Made by a program: the position numbers and the translations under genes
From: an uncultured Pseudomonadales bacterium
Lineage (GTDB): Bacteria > Pseudomonadota > Gammaproteobacteria > Pseudomonadales > Azotimanducaceae
Assembly (NCBI GenBank): GCA_937775265.1
Contig: CALKBV010000005.1
Coordinates: forward strand, 1 to 60,743
Direction: 5' to 3'
DNA length: 60,743 nt
The notes under the pieces: model-generated
Databases searched by the model: none
Told to the model about the DNA's origin: nothing
What the model saw: the letters and a program-made list of their open reading frames with translations, nothing else
Shown here: positions 37,536 to 49,686 of the stretch, in pieces
Position numbering within the stretch: the first letter of the stretch is position 1
Layout of the letters: every line of letters begins with the position of its first letter

Positions 37536-38304
37536 ACTGGCCTACTTCGTCATTTAATTTCTTAAGGTCACCTTTGTGCTCTGCCATCAATTTAACGATG
37601 GCAGAACCTACCACAGCGCCATCAGCTACCTGCGCAACTGCCCTCGCACCTGGGCCATCCTTTACGCCGAAACCTACCATTATGGGTAGCTGGCTAAGCT
37701 TTTTAAATCGATCCATCTTTTCAGAAACATCATCGATGTCCAGGTTCCCGGCACCCGTCGTACCCTTCAACGAGACGTAATAAACGAACCCCTTCGATAC
37801 CTGGCAAATCATCCGTGCTCTTTCATCGGTCGTTGTGGGCGCTAGCAAATAGACCGGCTCAATGTCGTTCGCTTCCAGAATCGCGGACATATCGACCGCC
37901 TCTTCTGGCGGCAGGTTAACAATAATCGTACCGTTGACCCCTGCTCTCGAGGCTTTAGCTGCAAAATTTTCATATCCCATTGTCTCAACCGGATTCAGGT
38001 AACCCATCAGCACAATCGGCGTCAACTTGTCAGATTGACGAAATTCTGCCGCCATCTCCAAGCAGTTACCCAGGGAAACGTTATGGGCCAGCGCGCGCTC
38101 ATGTGCCAACTGGATGACTGGACCTTCCGCTTCCGGGTCGGAAAAGGGAACACCCAATTCAATAACGTCGACCCCACTTTCCACCAACCTATGCATTAGC
38201 GGAACAGTGACTCCCGGTTCTGGATCACCCGCAACGATATAAGCGACCAGTGCTTTTTTGTTGTTGGACGCTAACGATTTGAGCCGTTCAGACAGCATAC
38301 CCAT
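37504..38304 (-). CDS. trpA: Tryptophan synthase alpha chain
   Basis: TrpA splits indole-3-glycerol phosphate to indole and glyceraldehyde-3-phosphate. The catalytic Glu is in DVIELGVPFSDP. The second catalytic acid, Asp60 in E. coli (SDPLADGP), is in the segment SDPEAEGPVIQ and reads as Glu here. The phosphate loop (KGTTGAG and VGFGVKDG) is intact. The start is taken at the ATG at 38304 (MGMLSERL). It lies 18 bases downstream of trpB and overlaps the folC frame. Confidence 0.93.
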   Translation of the reverse strand: MGMLSERLKSLASNNKKALVAYIVAGDPEPGVTVPLMHRLVESGVDVIELGVPFSDPEAEGPVIQLAHERALAHNVSLGNCLEMAAEFRQSDKLTPIVLMGYLNPVETMGYENFAAKASRAGVNGTIIVNLPPEEAVDMSAILEANDIEPVYLLAPTTTDERARMICQVSKGFVYYVSLKGTTGAGNLDIDDVSEKMDRFKKLSQLPIMVGFGVKDGPGARAVAQVADGAVVGSAIVKLMAEHKGDLKKLNDEVGQFVSELRAAID

Positions 38305-38321
38305 GTTACTTATCACCACTT

Positions 38322-39548
38322 CTAGTCAATTGAGATACCGTCCAGCTTGGCCACGGTTGGAATGTCTTTGTCCCCGCGACCCGATAGGTTGATCACGATA
38401 CTTTCATCCGGGCTCATCTTACTCGCAAGCTTCAAGCCATAAGCCACCGCATGCGAAGATTCCAGCGCAGGCAAGATCCCTTCAAGTTTGTTCAGAGCTC
38501 TGAATGCGTCAAGCGCTTCCTCATCATCTATTGCAACGTACTCGGCGCGTTTAATATCTTTTAAAAATGCGTGTTCAGGCCCAACACCGGGGTAGTCGAG
38601 CCCCGCCGAAACACTGTGTGTCTCAATAATCTGGCCGTTGGCATCACCCATAAGGTAGGTTCGGTTGCCGTGAAGAACACCAACGACTCCTTCATTCAGG
38701 GGCGCTGCATGTTTGCCGCTCGCTAGCCCGTAACCCGCGGCTTCAACACCAACCAACCTGACTTCCCGGTCCTCTAGAAATGGATAGAAGATTCCCATCG
38801 CATTAGAGCCACCGCCAACACACGCAACAATGGCATTCGGCAATCCGCCATGCTGCTCTGCAAACTGCCTTTTTGTCTCTTCACCTATTACCGCCTGAAA
38901 ATTACGCACCAGCATCGGGTAAGGATGAGGGCCGGCAACCGTACCGATAATGTAGTGCGTATTGTCGACATTAGTCACCCAATCCCGCATCGCTTCATTC
39001 AAGGCGTCCTTCAGCGTCTTTGAACCTGAATTCACGGGTACCACTTCTGCACCCAATAACTTCATTCGATAAACGTTAAGACTCTGCCGCTTAATATCTT
39101 CGCTGCCCATATAGACCTGGCATTCAAGGCCAAACCGGGCAGCGACCGTTGCTGACGCAACGCCATGCTGCCCTGCCCCTGTCTCTGCAATAATTCTGGG
39201 CTTTCCCATGTACTTAGCGAGTAGCGCCTGGCCAATACAGTTGTTAATCTTGTGTGCACCGGTGTGATTCAGGTCCTCTCTTTTCAGATAGATCTTTGCA
39301 CCTCCGGCTTGCGTGGTTAGCCGTTGCGCAAAATATAGCGGCGAAGCGCGTCCTACATATTCAGACAGGTCTCGCTCAAGTTCTTCCTGAAAAGTCGTGT
39401 CCTTCCGTAACCGATAGTACTCAGATTCCAGGTTTTGTAGTGCGGCCATCAGTGTTTCTGACACAAACTTGCCGCCAAACCGGCCAAAGTGACCCCACTC
39501 ATCGGGGTAGGCAAACAAACTTTCATTGTGTCCGTCTACATTACTCAT
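38322..39548 (-). CDS. trpB: Tryptophan synthase beta chain
   Basis: The PLP enzyme condenses indole with serine. The PLP lysine lies in [17 protein letters not shown] and the phosphate-binding glycines in [10 protein letters not shown]. The start is set at the ATG at 39548 ([11 protein letters not shown]), preceded by aggag; an upstream open frame reaches 39584 but overlaps trpF too far. It overlaps the trpF stop by eight bases, a typical coupled arrangement. Confidence 0.96.
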   Translation of the reverse strand: MSNVDGHNESLFAYPDEWGHFGRFGGKFVSETLMAALQNLESEYYRLRKDTTFQEELERDLSEYVGRASPLYFAQRLTTQAGGAKIYLKREDLNHTGAHKINNCIGQALLAKYMGKPRIIAETGAGQHGVASATVAARFGLECQVYMGSEDIKRQSLNVYRMKLLGAEVVPVNSGSKTLKDALNEAMRDWVTNVDNTHYIIGTVAGPHPYPMLVRNFQAVIGEETKRQFAEQHGGLPNAIVACVGGGSNAMGIFYPFLEDREVRLVGVEAAGYGLASGKHAAPLNEGVVGVLHGNRTYLMGDANGQIIETHSVSAGLDYPGVGPEHAFLKDIKRAEYVAIDDEEALDAFRALNKLEGILPALESSHAVAYGLKLASKMSPDESIVINLSGRGDKDIPTVAKLDGISID

Positions 39549-40176
39549 TATTACTCCTGTCAGCGGACTGGACCGCCTCAACAAATTTTTTCATTTTCGC
39601 AACATCCTTTACTCCCCTGGACCGCTCAACACCGCCGCTGACATCGACGGCATATGGATGGGTGGCCGCTATCGCAACGCCAACATTAGTTGCATCCAGG
39701 CCACCCGCTAGAACTACAGGCTTACCCAAGTCTGGCAACATACTCCAGTCAAATGTTTTGCCCGTTCCACCGAACTGGCCAGCGGTTGCCGTATCCACGA
39801 GTATTGCCTGAGCCGTTTCAAAGGACTGCGCTTCTACCTCTATCTGCTCCCGGTTCGTCGCCCTTAACGCCTTCATATACGGATGCCCCACTGAACCACA
39901 ATATTCAGGCGTTTCATCGCCGTGAAACTGCACGAGCCCTAGCCGTAAACCTCCGATGATACGATTAACATCGGCTAATGGTTCATTGACAAATAGCCCA
40001 ACCGTGGCAACAAATGCGGGAACCTGTGCACAAATCTCGGCGGCTTTCCCGGGTGAAATATATCTCGTACTTCCTTTAAAGAAATTAAACCCCAGCGCAT
40101 CAACGCCACAAGCCACTGCATTAGCAGCATCCTCGTGATTAGTGATTCCACAAATTTTTATACGAGTCCGAGTCAC
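39541..40176 (-). CDS. trpF: Phosphoribosylanthranilate isomerase
   Basis: TrpF converts N-(5'-phosphoribosyl)anthranilate to CdRP by an Amadori rearrangement. The general-base Cys is in IKICGIT and the acid Asp in [20 protein letters not shown]; the phosphate-binding end is [15 protein letters not shown]. It is a stand-alone 211-residue enzyme, unfused to TrpC. It leads the trpF-trpB-trpA-folC transcript. Confidence 0.95.
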   Translation of the reverse strand: MTRTRIKICGITNHEDAANAVACGVDALGFNFFKGSTRYISPGKAAEICAQVPAFVATVGLFVNEPLADVNRIIGGLRLGLVQFHGDETPEYCGSVGHPYMKALRATNREQIEVEAQSFETAQAILVDTATAGQFGGTGKTFDWSMLPDLGKPVVLAGGLDATNVGVAIAATHPYAVDVSGGVERSRGVKDVAKMKKFVEAVQSADRSNNE

Positions 40177-40233
40177 CCTGAATACTGCCTGTCCTGCGAA
40201 GGCGGCGAGTTTAGCAAAACCACGCCAACTCGA

Positions 40234-41067
40234 CTAATCCTTCCTTTGATCACCTGACCTAACACCGGATAAAGCAATGAATTGAAGGAAATGGGGCAAT
40301 CTGGAACTTCTGGGGATACCCGCGCCTACAGGGTAATCAACGTCCACAAGAAACAATCCATTGGGCCGTGCTGTCATTCCGGCGAGGGTCCTGTCCTTCT
40401 GTAACATCAGTTCGGCAATCCAGGAGACGGGTTTTTCTCCAGATCCGACATCAAGAAGTGTCCCAACTATATTCCTGACCATATGGTGGAGAAAAGCGTT
40501 TGCCTTGATATCTATGGCGACAATATCGTTATACCGTTTCACTCCCACACTCATAACGTTGCGCATCGGAGAGTTCGACTGGCAGTTCGCAGCCCGAAAA
40601 GAACTGAAGTCAGCCTCACCAACAAACGATTGGGCTGCGTCATCCATGGCTTTTTCGTCCAGCACCCGGCGTTCGCGGGTCAGGTATTCTGGCATCAGGG
40701 CTGAACGGATTTGATTGTTGTGAACGAGGTACAAATAGTGCCTGGCATTGGCCGTTCGTCTTGCGTCAAAGTCATCTGCAACCTGACCTGCCCACTCGAC
40801 TGAAACATCATCTCCCAGATGTGCGTTGACGCCCATCACCCATGCCTTATTTGGCCGATCAACGGCGCAGTCGAAATGTACCACCTGTTTGGTAGCATGA
40901 ACGCCGGTATCGGTTCTGCCCGCGCAGTGAACGACAACATCGCGATCAGCAACCAGCGATAGCGCACGAGTAAGATCACGTTGAACCGTGGGTATTTTTT
41001 CGCCTTGGTATTGCCAGCCATGGAATGACTGGCCGTTGTAGGCGACGATTAATGCTGTCCGTGACAC
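40234..41067 (-). CDS. truA: tRNA pseudouridine(38-40) synthase
   Basis: TruA makes pseudouridine at positions 38-40 of the anticodon arm. The catalytic Asp is in CAGRTDTGVHA and the conserved NANARHYLY-type segment reads TANARHYLYLV; the motif FLHHMVRNIVGTLLDVG is also present. Its ATG lies seven bases after the fimV stop codon and probably depends on the fimV transcript. Confidence 0.95.
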   Translation of the reverse strand: MSRTALIVAYNGQSFHGWQYQGEKIPTVQRDLTRALSLVADRDVVVHCAGRTDTGVHATKQVVHFDCAVDRPNKAWVMGVNAHLGDDVSVEWAGQVADDFDARRTANARHYLYLVHNNQIRSALMPEYLTRERRVLDEKAMDDAAQSFVGEADFSSFRAANCQSNSPMRNVMSVGVKRYNDIVAIDIKANAFLHHMVRNIVGTLLDVGSGEKPVSWIAELMLQKDRTLAGMTARPNGLFLVDVDYPVGAGIPRSSRLPHFLQFIALSGVRSGDQRKD

Positions 41068-41074
41068 CGGTTAC

Positions 41075-43282
<2,208 letters not shown>

Positions 43283-43429
43283 TATCATTCCTCCTTACAC
43301 TCCGACATCTTTATAGAATTTTTTCGTCAATTCCGACCGGTAATCTGGCCAGACAGAAAAACCTGTCGGTTATCATTAACCTGACGGTAGAACCTCGAAA
43401 TGATCTCTGAAAGTTGCGTTAACTATCGC

Positions 43430-44455
43430 TTATTGAAGATGTTTTATCAAAACTTCGGCAATTTGTATACTGTTTAGCGCCGCCCCTTTTCGCACATTAT
43501 CGGATACTACCCAAAGGTTTAAACCCCTTTCTGTCGAGATGTCCTTCCGGATCCGCCCCACAAAAACGGGGTCAGTTCCGGCAGCATCCCGGACCGGGGT
43601 CGGGAAATCAGGATCTACCCGCTCATCAATCACCTCAACTCCTGATGCTGATGCTGATGCCAATAATTCCGTTGCCTGCGCCGCAGATAACGCTTCTTTC
43701 GTCTCTATATGCACAGCTTCGCTATGGCCAAAGAATACCGGAATACGGACGCAGGTTGGATTGACCTCAATAGACTCATCTTCAAAGATTTTCCTGGTTT
43801 CCCAGACCATTTTCATCTCTTCCATCGAGTAACCGTTCTCCTGAATGTCGCCAATCAAGGGAATAGCATTGAAGGCGATCTGTTGTGGAAACACATCCTG
43901 CTCAATGGGCTGTGCATTCAGCAGCTTGGCCGTCTCGGTTGCCAGGGCTTCTACTGCACGCTTCCCTGCCCCGGAAACCGCCTGGTAAGTCGCAACATTG
44001 ATTCTGCTAATCCCCACCGCATCGTAGATGGGTTTAAGCGCAACCAGCATCTGGATAGTCGAGCAATTGGGGTTCGCGATGATCCTGCGATCCCCATATT
44101 CAGTAATCATATGAGGGTTAACTTCAGGAATAACCAAAGGGATATCTTCATCCCGGCGAAACTGAGAAGTATTGTCGATGACGATACACCCCGCCGCCGC
44201 GGCCTTAGGCGCAAACTCTGCTGAAATGGACCCGCCAGCCGAAAACAATCCAATCTGTACCTGCCTGAAATCAAATGTCTCCAGGTTCTGCACGGTCACG
44301 GACTTACCCCTGAACTGGAGTTTCTTGCCCTCAGACCTCTCACTTGCCAATAAATACAGCTCTCGAACAGGGAAGTCCCGTGCCTCAAGGATCTCCAGCA
44401 TCACTTCGCCAACAGCTCCGGTGGCGCCCACTATCGCTACGTCAAATTCGCTCAT
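43430..44455 (-). CDS. asd: Aspartate-semialdehyde dehydrogenase
   Basis: The enzyme reduces aspartyl-4-phosphate to the semialdehyde that feeds lysine, threonine, methionine and diaminopimelate synthesis. The NADP loop is VAIVGATGAVGEVML, the catalytic Cys lies in NPNCSTIQML and the His in RIPVFFGHSEAVHIE. At 341 residues it is the shorter ASADH type common in Pseudomonas asd beside fimV. It is divergent to the LysR gene. Confidence 0.95.
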   Translation of the reverse strand: MSEFDVAIVGATGAVGEVMLEILEARDFPVRELYLLASERSEGKKLQFRGKSVTVQNLETFDFRQVQIGLFSAGGSISAEFAPKAAAAGCIVIDNTSQFRRDEDIPLVIPEVNPHMITEYGDRRIIANPNCSTIQMLVALKPIYDAVGISRINVATYQAVSGAGKRAVEALATETAKLLNAQPIEQDVFPQQIAFNAIPLIGDIQENGYSMEEMKMVWETRKIFEDESIEVNPTCVRIPVFFGHSEAVHIETKEALSAAQATELLASASASGVEVIDERVDPDFPTPVRDAAGTDPVFVGRIRKDISTERGLNLWVVSDNVRKGAALNSIQIAEVLIKHLQ

Positions 44456-44490
44456 CTTTTTTTCCTGTATTGCTAATGGCGCGCAGTCTA

Positions 44491-44559
44491 GAGCCTCATT
44501 TGATATAAAACAAATTCATATCTATCATCAAACCTATAAAAATTTGTAATGTGAGGCTC
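44491..44559. promoter_or_regulatory. Nested inverted repeats in the asd-lysR divergent region
   Basis: An outer pair (gagcctca 44491-44498, tgaggctc 44552-44559) encloses an inner pair (caaatt 44511-44516, aatttg 44541-44546) centred in an AT-rich stretch. The position, between two divergent starts, suits an operator or a pair of promoters for the LysR protein, but no factor can be named. Confidence 0.4.
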
Positions 44560-44687
44560 GGCAAATGTCAGGAAGACCAAACGACCCTAAAGATGGGAAC
44601 AGCCCTGAGCCTTACCTGGACAAATCTAAATGGGACCTGCTAATGATAAGCGGGATACAAACGATCAGTAGCCGACGATAAACAGCC

Positions 44688-45572
44688 ATGGAAATTGACA
44701 CGCTAAAAGCCTTCCTTGCCGTCGCCGAGACCGGTTCCTTCAGCCACGCGGCGGACCGCATGCATCTGACCCAGCCTGCTATCAGTAAAAGAGTCGCCCA
44801 ACTGGAGCAACAGCTTGATGCCCGGCTGTTCGATCGTATCGGGCGGACAGTGCGCCTGACCGAAGCCGGTAACTCACTGGTATACCGCGCGAATCTCATC
44901 CTGCAACAGGTGGAAGATACAGAACGAGCCATTCGCAACCTCAACGGAGAAGTTTGCGGCCAGCTCTCACTGGCGACCAGCCACCACGTAGGTCTCTGGC
45001 GCCTGCCCCGCGTCCTGAGCAGGTACATTGCAAAATATCCGGAGGTCAACCTCGACCTACATTTTATGGATTCAGAAGTTGCCCATGAACGCATCATTCA
45101 CGGCGAACTGGAAATGGCCATTATCACCCTCGCCCCCACACCCCATGAGCGGTTGATCGCTGAGCCCATCTGGCGGGATGAACTGGTGTTCGTCTGTTCA
45201 CGAGCGCACGAACTCGCCACAAGAAAAAATGTCACGATTAATGAGCTCGCAGAGTATCCAGCCATCCTGCCGGACATGACCACGTTTACCGGCAGAATCG
45301 TCAAAGGGATGTTTAAGGACCATGATCTGCGCCTGGAAGTGAGCATGTCCACCAATTATCTGGAAACCATCAAGATGCTAATCGGCGTCGGGCTCGGTTG
45401 GAGTGTATTACCAAAGACGATGGTGGATGATGATGTTGTGGTGCTTGATATTAATATCGAGATTGATCTTGCCCGCACACTTGGCGTGATCCATCACGTA
45501 AACCGCACCTTATCGAACGCTGGCGAAGCCTTCATTAACTTTCTACGAGAAGACTCAAATTACCGGCGCTAA
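44688..45572 (+). CDS. LysR-family transcription regulator
   Basis: The 294-residue protein has the N-terminal winged HTH (LKAFLAVAETGSFSHAADRMHLTQPAISKRVAQLE) and a periplasmic-binding-protein-like effector domain. In many relatives a LysR gene stands divergent from leuC-leuD-leuB-asd; here the leu genes are missing and asd itself is the divergent partner. Effector and targets are unknown. It converges with aroC. Confidence 0.88.
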   Translation: MEIDTLKAFLAVAETGSFSHAADRMHLTQPAISKRVAQLEQQLDARLFDRIGRTVRLTEAGNSLVYRANLILQQVEDTERAIRNLNGEVCGQLSLATSHHVGLWRLPRVLSRYIAKYPEVNLDLHFMDSEVAHERIIHGELEMAIITLAPTPHERLIAEPIWRDELVFVCSRAHELATRKNVTINELAEYPAILPDMTTFTGRIVKGMFKDHDLRLEVSMSTNYLETIKMLIGVGLGWSVLPKTMVDDDVVVLDINIEIDLARTLGVIHHVNRTLSNAGEAFINFLREDSNYRR

Positions 45573-45622
45573 CCGTTGATATTCGAGGCCGGTCACTCAA
45601 ATAGCGGTTAATTAAAGGGCTT

Positions 45623-46708
45623 TTACTTAAATGGAGAGGGAACCTGCACATTCGCATTTTGACCGCGATGCCGAAGTAGATGATCCATCAGTACTATCGC
45701 GAGCATAGCTTCTGCTATCGGCGTCGCTCGAACACCCACACACGGATCGTGCCTGCCTTTTGTGACAATCTCGGTTTCATGGCCTTCTTTATCAACCGTT
45801 CTTGATGCCGTGGTAATACTGGAGGTGGGTTTTAGCGCAATGCTCGCAACAATATCCTGCCCGGTTGAGATTCCACCCAGAATCCCCCCCGCACGATTAG
45901 ATAGAAAACCATTACTGGTCATCTCATCGCGGTGTTCGGTACCGCGTTCCGTGACTACCGAAAAACCCCGACCAATCTCCACTCCTTTGACGGCATTGAT
46001 ACTCATCAACGAACCGGCTATCTCGGCATCCAACTTATCAAACACGGGCTCGCCCAGACCGGGGATCATTCCAGAAGCTACGACTGTTATTTTTGCACCA
46101 ATGCTGTCACCTTCGCGCCGCAACTGTTCTATCAACGCCTCCATCTCTGTGACTTTATTCACATCCGGGCAGAAAAACGGATTGTTACCCACTTCATCCC
46201 AGTCAATTGTCTCGGTGGTGATGTCACCCATTTGAGCCAGATAGCCACGGACAACAATGCCGTGGCTCTCCTGCAGATATTTTTTAGCGATCGCTCCGGC
46301 CGCGACTCGCATCGCAGTCTCTCTGGCAGACGCCCTACCGCCACCACGATAATCTCTAAAACCGTACTTCTGCTGGTACGAAAAATCCGCGTGAGCCGGT
46401 CGAAATTTGTCTTTGATCTCGGAGTAGTCCCTGGAGCGCTGGTCCTCGTTCTCAATAACGAGCCCAATTGATGTACCTGTGGTGACTCCTTCAAACACCC
46501 CTGACAGGATTCGAACTTTATCGCCTTCCTTTCGCTGGGTAGTAAATTTATTGGTACCGGGTTTTCTGCGGTCGAGGTCAACCTGTATGTCAGATTCGCT
46601 AATAACCAGTCCAGGTGGGCACCCATCTACCACGCAGCCAAGTGCGGGGCCATGACTTTCGCCAAAGGTCGTCACCTTGAACATTTCACCAATACTACTG
46701 CCTGGCAT
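45623..46708 (-). CDS. aroC: Chorismate synthase
   Basis: AroC makes chorismate from EPSP with reduced FMN, the last shared step to aromatic amino acids, folate and quinones. Signature segments are [28 protein letters not shown]-like RPAHADFSY, and [15 protein letters not shown]. Length (361) is normal. A ggag site and a TATAAT-type box at 46733-46738 lie upstream. Confidence 0.96.
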   Translation of the reverse strand: MPGSSIGEMFKVTTFGESHGPALGCVVDGCPPGLVISESDIQVDLDRRKPGTNKFTTQRKEGDKVRILSGVFEGVTTGTSIGLVIENEDQRSRDYSEIKDKFRPAHADFSYQQKYGFRDYRGGGRASARETAMRVAAGAIAKKYLQESHGIVVRGYLAQMGDITTETIDWDEVGNNPFFCPDVNKVTEMEALIEQLRREGDSIGAKITVVASGMIPGLGEPVFDKLDAEIAGSLMSINAVKGVEIGRGFSVVTERGTEHRDEMTSNGFLSNRAGGILGGISTGQDIVASIALKPTSSITTASRTVDKEGHETEIVTKGRHDPCVGVRATPIAEAMLAIVLMDHLLRHRGQNANVQVPSPFK

Positions 46709-46732
46709 GACTAACTCCTGAGTTGGAGCGGC

Positions 46733-46738
46733 ATTATA
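46733..46738 (-). promoter_or_regulatory. Possible -10 box of aroC
   Basis: TATAAT occurs on the minus strand 25 bases before the aroC ATG; the -35 region at the right distance is weak (ccttaa), so the promoter is only tentative. Confidence 0.35.
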
Positions 46739-46890
46739 TACAAGTTCGAGCGTGGGTTTTAAGGATGTTTACAGCGGGAGATTTCTGACAGGGGTCTTTT
46801 CCCGCAATGCCTACGTTAATCCCAGACGCCAAAACCCAGGAATCAATACGGTATTCGTGGTTTTCGTCCGTGCTTGTTCGCCTTGTTGTC

Positions 46891-46922
46891 ACGCAAAAAT
46901 CCTCTTAATCAGGGTTTCCCTA
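46891..46922. mobile_element. Solo or decayed end of the same MITE-like family at folE
   Basis: On the minus strand the sequence after the folE stop reads GGGAAACCCTGATTAAG then AGGATTTTTG. This matches the outer end of the element at 16027-16170 (GGAACCTCTGATTAAG, AGGATATTTTTG). A TA precedes it, as at the other copy. No matching far end is clear; some similarity remains near 46757-46775. Confidence 0.5.
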
Positions 46923-47462
46923 ACTGGAAATAAGGGAAAGGAATTCCATTCGTGTGATCTGGTTATCCCTGAAACTTCCTAGCATGACCGAGGTTTTCAT
47001 CTTGGAGTTCTGTTTTTCAACACCGCGCATCATCATGCACATATGCTGCGCTTCGATAATAACCCCAACCCCAGAGGCTTCTGTGACCTCCTGAATGGCT
47101 TCGGCAATCTGTTTGGTGAGGTTTTCCTGAATCTGCAGTCTGCGAGCGTACATGTCTACAATTCTGGCCACCTTGGATAGCCCCAGAACTTTACCCGTTG
47201 GCACATAAGCCACATGGCACTTCCCGATAAAGGGAAGCATATGATGTTCACACATTGAGTAGAGCTCAATATCCTGAACCAGGATCATTTCGCTCGTCTC
47301 TGAGTCGAACAGCGCGTTGTTCACGACGTGCGCAAGGGTTTCACCGTAGCCCCGAGTCAGAAAACTCATTGCCTTTGCGGCCCGTGCAGGCGTATCCAGC
47401 AAGCCACCGCGGCTCGGGTCCTCGCCAATCATTTCCAAAATGGAACGGTAGTTTTCTTCCAT
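46920..47462 (-). CDS. folE: GTP cyclohydrolase I
   Basis: The 180-residue enzyme forms dihydroneopterin triphosphate from GTP for folate synthesis. Zinc ligands are in [12 protein letters not shown] and [11 protein letters not shown]; the [14 protein letters not shown] segment follows [12 protein letters not shown]. The stop codon TAG coincides with the start of the MITE-like end sequence. It is upstream of aroC on the same strand. Confidence 0.95.
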   Translation of the reverse strand: MEENYRSILEMIGEDPSRGGLLDTPARAAKAMSFLTRGYGETLAHVVNNALFDSETSEMILVQDIELYSMCEHHMLPFIGKCHVAYVPTGKVLGLSKVARIVDMYARRLQIQENLTKQIAEAIQEVTEASGVGVIIEAQHMCMMMRGVEKQNSKMKTSVMLGSFRDNQITRMEFLSLISS

Positions 47463-47543
47463 GTGTTTTAAGCGTTTCCTAAGTCAAAACCAAGAGGATC
47501 GTGACGATACGGGATTGCTCGACGTTCTTCAAACTTAGAGGAC

Positions 47544-48539
47544 TCAAATCGCCAGCACCTCCTGGATCAAGTCCGGCGGTGTGTCCTCCGGCAGGCCAAC
47601 GATATCCGTCATACCACCAAACCTGTCTGTGAGGGCACCAACCAGTTCATCATGACGACCGACTGCAGCAAAAAGATGTACTACATCATCAGAGATTTCT
47701 TTTGTCATCTCGTCCCACTGCCCTTTCTTGGACATTTCATTCAGTTTTAAACCAAGATCCTGAAGACCATGCACCTCGAACACCGGCCAGTAACTTGGTG
47801 TAGAGCCATAGAATCCAATGCGCATTCGCACCCACTCAAACAGTTTCTGTACGGCTTCATCATCCGCGCCCGTCGCTACAAATCCGCCGCCGGATATTTC
47901 AAACTGTTCTCGACTTCTTCCAGCACTCTCAAGCCCCTTTTCGAGTCTGGGCATGATCCTTTCCTGCAGGTATTTACGGGTACAAAAACCATGAAGCATA
48001 ACCCCATCACATTCTTCAGCCGCGACCTTCATCATCGCTGGGCCAACGGCCGCGATCTGAATTTTTGGCACCGGCGTCCCCAACGGTTCCGGCGTGAAGT
48101 TCGGCGTCATGAGTGAAAACTGGTAATGCTCACCCTGGTAATCGAGCCTGGTACCATTTTCCCAGCAATCCCAGATCGCCCTGACAGACTGAACATACTC
48201 CCTCATTCTTGGTGCCGGCGGACTCCAGGGCACACTGAACCGCCTGACATTGTGACCTTTTACCTGGCTGCCAAGGCCAAGGGTAAACCGACCCTTCGAT
48301 GCTGCCTGAATATCCCATGACAGCATCGCGCTGGACATGGGCGATCGGGCGAAAGCGATGGAAACGCTGGTTCTTAAATGTATATCCTTAGAATTTGTTG
48401 CTGCAATTGCCAGCGGGAGAAAAGCATCCTGCTTGTTCTCCTGCGCAGAAAGATCCGTAAACCCAAGATTTTCAAGGTTATGGCACACACCACGGATATT
48501 ATTCAGGTTGTGGCCCGATATTGACGTTAGAATTCTCAT
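47544..48539 (-). CDS. Luciferase-like (LLM) oxidoreductase, F420-type family
   Basis: The 331-residue protein has the TIM-barrel LLM fold: LGFTDLSAQENKQDAFLPLAIAA, TSVSIAFARSPM, then SKGRFTLGLGSQVKGHNVRRF. The order resembles the TIGR03617-like group annotated as F420-dependent in actinobacteria, but no F420 synthesis genes are in view and FMN is equally possible. ATG 48539 is used in place of the GTG at 48542. It lies 18 bases after the second acyl-CoA dehydrogenase and belongs to that operon; its role is probably an oxidation or oxygenation in the same pathway. Confidence 0.8.
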   Translation of the reverse strand: MRILTSISGHNLNNIRGVCHNLENLGFTDLSAQENKQDAFLPLAIAATNSKDIHLRTSVSIAFARSPMSSAMLSWDIQAASKGRFTLGLGSQVKGHNVRRFSVPWSPPAPRMREYVQSVRAIWDCWENGTRLDYQGEHYQFSLMTPNFTPEPLGTPVPKIQIAAVGPAMMKVAAEECDGVMLHGFCTRKYLQERIMPRLEKGLESAGRSREQFEISGGGFVATGADDEAVQKLFEWVRMRIGFYGSTPSYWPVFEVHGLQDLGLKLNEMSKKGQWDEMTKEISDDVVHLFAAVGRHDELVGALTDRFGGMTDIVGLPEDTPPDLIQEVLAI

Positions 48540-48557
48540 CACGGATTCCCCAATTTC

Positions 48558-49676
48558 CTAACCTACTTGATCCAGCAGCATCGGTTCCAGCAAATGCCGA
48601 TGATAAGCCTCATCACCAAACTGATACTGGCACCATAAAGCTCGACGCAGGTACAACTGGGCATCACATTCGTAAGTAAACCCGAACCCACCATGGAACT
48701 GGACCCCCCTGTCACCCGCAAAAGCAAATGCTGCCGATCCATGCGCCTTCGCCATTCGAAGCGCCACTTCGGCATCGTCAGGCTTGCCTTCTGCCAACAC
48801 GGTCGCTGCATGATAGAGATGCGACCGCATGGCTTCCAGGTCAAGCAATATCTTGACGGTTGGATGCTTAAGCGCCTGGTAACTACCAATAATTTTGTCG
48901 AATGCCCTCCGGGTATTCAGGTATTCGACGATGGTATGGATCGATCCCACCAAGCCACCTGTGATCTCCGCTGAAAGAAGCAGAAGTGACGCAAACTCTA
49001 TGGCCTGAAAATCACTTCCTTGCAGCAATTGATCAACCGGCACGGTTATTCCATCCAGATCTAGCTGATAACTTCGACGAGTCTCATCGATCACGATTTC
49101 CCTGTGCAGATTGCCATCGGGTATCTGTTCCCTCTTGACCAGAGCCAGCCTCGCCTCCGCTCCAACGTTAACTGACACAATACAAAAATTCGCAGCATCT
49201 GCATCGGTAACAAAGCACTTGGTCCCGGATAGCTCAAGCATATCCGTCCGCACAACAGCCTGTGCTTCTATCTCGTCCAGAATCCAATTACCGTTAGTTT
49301 CTGTAAGCGCCATAGATCCTATGGCACCGGAAACAATTTTCGGCAACCATTCTTCTTTTTGCTCGCGACTGCCCGAAGTAGCCAAACATTCGCCTGCGGT
49401 AATTGCGCCGCTGTAGGGACTACCCATCAGGTATCTGCCCATACTCTCGGCAACGGGGACCACGCACGATAACCCCAGGCCCAAACCACCGAATTCCTCC
49501 GGAACATTGATACCCAACCAACCCAGTTCTGTTATCTCCTGCCAGGTTACGGCATCGATCTGGTCCGCATCTAACTGGGCCCGCACGTTTTCAATAGAGG
49601 AATGTTTGCGACAAAACTCTGCCGCAGTATCAAGCAGCATTGCCTGCTCATCGCTAAACATTATGTGGTTACTCAT
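48558..49676 (-). CDS. Acyl-CoA dehydrogenase, partner-type subunit
   Basis: The 372-residue protein has the N-terminal helical, middle beta and C-terminal helical domains of the family. Middle-domain segments include MALTETNGNW and GTKCFVTDADAANF. Near the C-terminus QFHGGFGFTYECDAQLYLRRA replaces the usual catalytic loop (YEGTxxIQ), so the general base is not obvious. It follows another dehydrogenase gene by 10 bases. Such adjacent, unequal pairs often form hetero-tetramers in steroid and branched-chain degradation; I infer that here. Confidence 0.85.
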   Translation of the reverse strand: MSNHIMFSDEQAMLLDTAAEFCRKHSSIENVRAQLDADQIDAVTWQEITELGWLGINVPEEFGGLGLGLSCVVPVAESMGRYLMGSPYSGAITAGECLATSGSREQKEEWLPKIVSGAIGSMALTETNGNWILDEIEAQAVVRTDMLELSGTKCFVTDADAANFCIVSVNVGAEARLALVKREQIPDGNLHREIVIDETRRSYQLDLDGITVPVDQLLQGSDFQAIEFASLLLLSAEITGGLVGSIHTIVEYLNTRRAFDKIIGSYQALKHPTVKILLDLEAMRSHLYHAATVLAEGKPDDAEVALRMAKAHGSAAFAFAGDRGVQFHGGFGFTYECDAQLYLRRALWCQYQFGDEAYHRHLLEPMLLDQVG

Positions 49677-49686
49677 CCATCAACCC

